A stretch of DNA of 10,253 bases. It comes from CAYTSW01 sp964440605. Lineage in GTDB: Bacteria > Planctomycetota > Phycisphaerae > Phycisphaerales > UBA1924. Both the position numbers and the translations under genes were made by a program. The notes beneath the pieces were generated by a model that ran no database searches, was not told the DNA's origin, and was given only the letters and a program-made list of their open reading frames with translations. The stretch covers positions 1 to 10,253 of the forward strand of contig CAYTSW010000102.1 of the NCBI GenBank assembly GCA_964440605.1. Direction: 5' to 3'. Shown here piece by piece: positions 7,344 to 10,253 of this stretch. Each line of letters starts with the position of its first letter. Within the stretch, counting starts at the first letter, position 1.

Positions 7344-8825
7344 ATGGCAGGAACCGCGGCTGACGTCGTGCCGAGCGCCAGTGAACTGCGCGAGAAGCTG
7401 GCTTCGATCGGTCAGGAGCACCTGCTGGCGTTTCACGACGAGCTCGACGCGTCGCGCGCCGAAGCCCTGCGCGCGCAGATCGCGGGGCTCGAGCTCGATC
7501 GCGTGCCGACGTGGGTCGAGAAGTACGTCAAGAACAAGCCCGACTTCTCGCACGACGAAAAGCTCCAGCCCGCGGTGGTGCACGCCCTCGATGGGCGGAT
7601 CGTCGGGGCGGAGCTGCCGGCGACGGAGCGCCATTGGGATCGCGACGCCGCCGAAGCCGCCGGCGAGCAGATCATCCGCGCGGGTGAAGTCGCGGCCTTC
7701 GTCGTCGCGGGCGGGCAGGGCTCGCGCCTCGGCTTCGACGGGCCCAAGGGCAAGTTCCCCGGCGGCGCGGTCACCAACAAGCCGCTGTTCGCCATCTTCG
7801 CCGAGGGCGTGCTCGCCGCCTCACGGCGCTACGGCGTGACCATCCCCTGGTACGTCATGACCAGCCCCATCAACCACGACGAAACCGTCGCCTTCTTCGA
7901 GAAGAACCACCACTTCGGCCTCGACCCCGACTCCATCATGTTCTTCCAGCAGGGCGTCATGCCCAGCTTCGACATGCAGACCGGCAAGATCCTCCTTGCC
8001 GACAAGGACGCCGTCGCCACCAACCCCGACGGTCACGGCGGCTCGCTCAAAGCGCTATACGCCAGCGGCGCGATCGCGGACATGGACCGTCGCGGCGTCC
8101 GCCACATCAGCTACTTCCAGGTCGACAACCCGCTCGTCCGCGTCATCGACCCGGTCGTCATCGGGCTCCACGCCTCCAGCCCGCACTCCTCGGCCCAGAT
8201 GAGCACCAAGATCGTCAAGAAGACCGACCCGGCGGAGAAAGTCGGCGTCCTCGCCCGCGCGGGCGGGGAGACCACCGTTATCGAGTATTCCGACATGCCC
8301 GACGAGCTCGCCAACCAGCGCACCGAAACGGGCGAGCTCGCCTACAACGCCGGCAACATCGCTATCCACGTCATCTCCGTGGGCTACGTCAAACAGCTCA
8401 ACGAGGGCGAGGGCGGCTTCTCGCTGCCCTTCCACCGCGCTGAGAAGAAGGTTGCCTGCGTCGATCCGGAGACGGGCGCCGCGCTCGAGCCCGATGCGCC
8501 CAACGCCGTGAAGCTCGAAACGTTCGTCTTCGACGCGTTGCCCATCGCCGAGCGTTCGCTGACGCTCGAGACCGACCGCGTCGAGGAGTTCGCGCCGATC
8601 AAGAACGCCGAGGGCAAGGACTCACCCGCGACGAGCAAGGCGCTCCAGACCGAGCGCGCGGCCCGCTGGCTGGAGATGGCGGGCGTGCCCGTCCCCCGCA
8701 ACGCCGAGAACGAGCCCGGCTGCACGCTGGAGATCAGCCCGCTGACGGCCCTCACGCCCGCCGACCTGCGCACGCGCCAGGACCTGCCGAAGAAGATTGA
8801 ACCCGGGCAGTCGCTGGCGCTCTGA
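7344..8825 (+). CDS. UDP-N-acetylhexosamine pyrophosphorylase, eukaryotic UAP1/AGX-like (UDPGP family)
   Basis: The 493-residue protein belongs to the UDPGP family (PF01704) and closely follows the layout of eukaryotic UAP1/AGX1. Visible motifs are the nucleotide loop VAGGQGSRLGFDGPKGK (121-137), PWYVMTSP (168-175), FFQQGVMPSF (200-209), PDGHGG (228-233), FQVDNPL (258-264), EYSDMP (314-319), NAGNI (335-339), AEKK (366-369), PNAVKLETFVFDALP (386-400) and EEFAPIKNAEGKDSP (414-428). It likely joins UTP to N-acetylhexosamine-1-phosphate to make UDP-GlcNAc or UDP-GalNAc in the cytoplasm for wall, lipopolysaccharide or other glycans; glucose-1-phosphate remains possible. It differs from the eukaryotic PDGNGG motif by His for Asn. 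The ATG at 7344 is 9 bases after GGGAGG; the in-frame ATG at 7335 touches that box and is too close. Confidence 0.9.
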   Translation: MAGTAADVVPSASELREKLASIGQEHLLAFHDELDASRAEALRAQIAGLELDRVPTWVEKYVKNKPDFSHDEKLQPAVVHALDGRIVGAELPATERHWDRDAAEAAGEQIIRAGEVAAFVVAGGQGSRLGFDGPKGKFPGGAVTNKPLFAIFAEGVLAASRRYGVTIPWYVMTSPINHDETVAFFEKNHHFGLDPDSIMFFQQGVMPSFDMQTGKILLADKDAVATNPDGHGGSLKALYASGAIADMDRRGVRHISYFQVDNPLVRVIDPVVIGLHASSPHSSAQMSTKIVKKTDPAEKVGVLARAGGETTVIEYSDMPDELANQRTETGELAYNAGNIAIHVISVGYVKQLNEGEGGFSLPFHRAEKKVACVDPETGAALEPDAPNAVKLETFVFDALPIAERSLTLETDRVEEFAPIKNAEGKDSPATSKALQTERAARWLEMAGVPVPRNAENEPGCTLEISPLTALTPADLRTRQDLPKKIEPGQSLAL

Positions 8826-8848
8826 ACGGCTGAGGCAGGGACGCCAGA

Positions 8849-8854
8849 GGAGGT
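8849..8854 (+). promoter_or_regulatory. Strong ribosome binding site of the zinc-ribbon membrane protein
   Basis: GGAGGT ends 6 bases before the ATG at 8861. It is the clearest Shine-Dalgarno sequence in the window and fixes this start. Confidence 0.65.
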
Positions 8855-8860
8855 GCCCGC

Positions 8861-9751
8861 ATGCCCGCCGATCGCCCGCCGCTCCCCGCTCATCCCGACC
8901 TCCGCGACACCCCCTCACCCTGCCCCCGCTGCGGCTACGACGTCTCGGGCGAGGTGCCGACGTGGACCGGCTCGTGCCCGGTCGAGGGACGATGCTCGGA
9001 GTGTGGGCTGGTGTTCCGGTGGAGCGATCGTTACCGCATCGAGAGCAGCGCTCCGAAGTGGCTCGCGGAGTACGGGCGGTGGAACCCGCTGCGGTACGTC
9101 CGGACCGGTCTGGCCGGGTTGCGGCCCAAGCGAACCTCTAGGCTGATCTCGATGGAGGTGCCGGTGCGTTTGCGGGGGTGCGTGCGCACGTTGGCGGTCA
9201 TGCTCGTCGTCTGGTACCTGCTCGGTCTGCTGAGCACGCTTACCGATCTGTTCTACCGGCGGCAGATGTCTCTCTTCGAGCGGCTGGTCTGGTTCACGCA
9301 CGAGGAGGGAGTCTTCTTCGAAGAGCTGTCCCTGCTCCGTATCGACTTCGGCACACTCGCCCTCGCCGGCGCGATGCTCATCATGCCGTTCACCTTTCTC
9401 CTACTCGGCACGACGCTCGCCCGAGCGACGGTTCGGTTCGTGCACCTCGTCCGCATCACGACGATCCAGTTGACGTCGGTGATCGCGTGGCAGATCACCT
9501 ATCTGACGATTGCGACGCTCTGTGAGATCGCGTACCAACTGACGCACCTCGTGGCGCTCGAGAAGTTCAGTGACTTGCTGGACGCGGCTGTGTGGCCGTT
9601 CCTCTTGGTCGTCCTGCTCTGGCACGTGCGGTTCTGGTGGATGGCGGTGAAGCGGTACCTCAAACTGCCGCACGCGTTCTGGGTGTCCTTGCTCTTGACC
9701 GTGCTGAGCTTCTTGGGGCTGGTAGTGAGCCTCGTTCTCCTTCGAAGCTGA
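8861..9751 (+). CDS. Membrane protein with N-terminal zinc ribbon and about five transmembrane helices
   Basis: The 296-residue protein starts with a cytoplasmic-type zinc ribbon: CPRCGYD (Cys21, Cys24) and GRCSECG (Cys45, Cys48), with an extra Cys39. A short linker (about 50-105) follows. Hydrophobic segments fit transmembrane helices at about 107-127, 163-187, 201-224, 242-261 and 271-294. Basic residues (VRLRG, KRYLK) flank some of them. The last helix runs to the C-terminus. The zinc ribbon resembles the CPxCGYD...CPECG module I associate with many Planctomycetes proteins; no catalytic motif is visible in the membrane part. It lies 35 bp after the UAP1-like gene, so it is probably co-transcribed, which weakly hints at a link to envelope glycan work. 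Function unknown. Confidence 0.8.
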   Translation: MPADRPPLPAHPDLRDTPSPCPRCGYDVSGEVPTWTGSCPVEGRCSECGLVFRWSDRYRIESSAPKWLAEYGRWNPLRYVRTGLAGLRPKRTSRLISMEVPVRLRGCVRTLAVMLVVWYLLGLLSTLTDLFYRRQMSLFERLVWFTHEEGVFFEELSLLRIDFGTLALAGAMLIMPFTFLLLGTTLARATVRFVHLVRITTIQLTSVIAWQITYLTIATLCEIAYQLTHLVALEKFSDLLDAAVWPFLLVVLLWHVRFWWMAVKRYLKLPHAFWVSLLLTVLSFLGLVVSLVLLRS

Positions 9752-9795
9752 GGGGGCGCTCGCACCGTTGATCCAACGCCTCGCCGAACGCCCCC
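9752..9795 (+). terminator. Nested stem-loop between the membrane-protein gene and glyA
   Basis: GGGGGCG (9752-9758) pairs with CGCCCCC (9789-9795). After one mismatch three more pairs (TCG/CGA) extend the stem. An inner hairpin, CGTTG-ATC-CAACG (9766-9778), sits in the loop. The structure begins right after the stop codon of the upstream gene and ends one base before the putative glyA -10 box. It could end the phoU operon. No T-tract follows. Confidence 0.45.
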
Positions 9796-9801
9796 TATAG
9801 T
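9796..9801 (+). promoter_or_regulatory. -10 box of glyA placed for a leaderless transcript
   Basis: TATAGT matches TATAAT at five of six positions and ends 6 bases before the ATG at 9808. Transcription starting 6-8 bases downstream would begin at or next to the A of the start codon. No Shine-Dalgarno sequence lies between. A possible TTGATC at 9768 is 22 bases away, too far for a normal -35 box. Confidence 0.5.
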
Positions 9802-9807
9802 CCCAAC

Positions 9808-10253
9808 ATGGCACACGACCCCATCAGCGACAGCATTCTCGAACTCGTCCGCCAGCACGACCCCGAGGCCGCCGGCCCGCTCGAACGCGAGGCCGACCGC
9901 CAAGCGTCGACGCTGGAGCTCATCGCCTCGGAGAACCACGCCAGCCCCGTCGTGATGCACGCGATGGGCACGTGCTTCACGAACAAGTACGCCGAGGGTT
10001 ATCCCGGAGCCCGCTACTACGGCGGCTGCGCGCACCACGATGAGATCGAGCGCCTCGCCCGCGAGCGCGCTTGTGAACTGTTCGGGTGCAAGCACGCCAA
10101 CGTCCAGGCCCACTCGGGCGCTCAGGCCAACGCGGCGCTCTTCCTCGCCCTGCTCAAGCCGGGCGACACCTTCGCCTCGCTCGAGCTCTCCGACGGCGGG
10201 CACCTCTCGCACGGGCTCAAGGTCAACATGTCGGGCAAGTGGTTCAACCCCGT
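9808..10253 (+). CDS. glyA: Serine hydroxymethyltransferase, N-terminal part (runs off the right edge)
   Basis: The enzyme uses pyridoxal phosphate to convert serine and tetrahydrofolate to glycine and 5,10-methylene-tetrahydrofolate in the cytoplasm, the main source of one-carbon units. The visible 148 residues carry the family motifs TLELIASEN (35-43), TNKYAEGYPGARYYGGC (58-74), ANVQAHSGAQAN (97-108) and DGGHLSHG (129-136), with the His that stacks on the cofactor ring at 132. Two positions differ from the usual bacterial sequence: Ala101 where VQPHSG has Pro, and Asp129 where AHGGHLTHG has His. The N-terminus has about 8 residues more before the first conserved block than the E. coli enzyme. 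The gene has no Shine-Dalgarno sequence but a -10-like box next to the ATG. The catalytic Lys lies beyond the window. Confidence 0.95.
   Translation, partial: MAHDPISDSILELVRQHDPEAAGPLEREADRQASTLELIASENHASPVVMHAMGTCFTNKYAEGYPGARYYGGCAHHDEIERLARERACELFGCKHANVQAHSGAQANAALFLALLKPGDTFASLELSDGGHLSHGLKVNMSGKWFNP

Noticed and set aside
9499..10212. A 237-codon minus-strand frame across the end of the membrane protein and glyA
   Set aside because: It is antisense to two genes with clear protein features and crosses their intergenic hairpin; no motif is present.

Overview
The window is strongly GC-rich and gene-dense. It holds eight protein genes, two of them cut by the window edges, and no RNA gene, CRISPR array or insertion sequence that I can see. 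It looks like a chromosomal segment of a planctomycete, most likely of the Phycisphaerae type. This is an inference from three things: a zinc-ribbon membrane protein with the CPRCGYD...CxECG pattern I associate with that group, a eukaryote-like UDP-sugar pyrophosphorylase, and a PHP domain fused to a GT4 glycosyltransferase. No rRNA or other strong phylogenetic marker is present to prove it.

Layout from left to right. (1) On the minus strand, running off the left edge, is the N-terminus of a secreted coiled-coil protein (1-321). (2) Divergent from it is a DUF58 / von Willebrand A-like protein (452-1447). (3) A GC-rich hairpin at 1461-1490 lies between convergent genes. (4) A 908-residue minus-strand protein (1589-4315) joins an N-terminal PHP phosphoesterase-like domain to a C-terminal GT4 glycosyltransferase. 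(5) Further upstream on the minus strand is an enolase gene (5067-6368), followed after 10 bp by a small hot-dog-fold acyl-CoA thioesterase (4610-5056). (6) A divergent 219-bp intergenic region (6369-6587) carries promoter-like elements for both directions and two G-quadruplex-type motifs. (7) On the plus strand come a PhoU-family protein (6588-7295), a UAP1-like UDP-N-acetylhexosamine pyrophosphorylase (7344-8825) and a five-helix membrane protein with an N-terminal zinc ribbon (8861-9751). The gaps are 48 and 35 bp, so they are probably one operon. (8) Serine hydroxymethyltransferase (glyA) starts at 9808 and runs off the right edge. Its -10-like box is so close to the ATG that a leaderless mRNA is likely.

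Functionally this is mostly housekeeping: glycolysis (enolase), one-carbon metabolism (GlyA), amino-sugar nucleotide supply (UAP1-like) and phosphate signalling (PhoU). The less ordinary items are the PHP-GT4 fusion and the zinc-ribbon membrane protein. I do not see a defence system, mobile element or obvious undescribed multi-gene system. The most interesting signals are the domain fusion, the paired G-quadruplex motifs at the eno/phoU divergent promoter, and the leaderless arrangement of glyA. No gene-free stretch exceeds 300 bases; the longest is 4316-4609 (294 bp).
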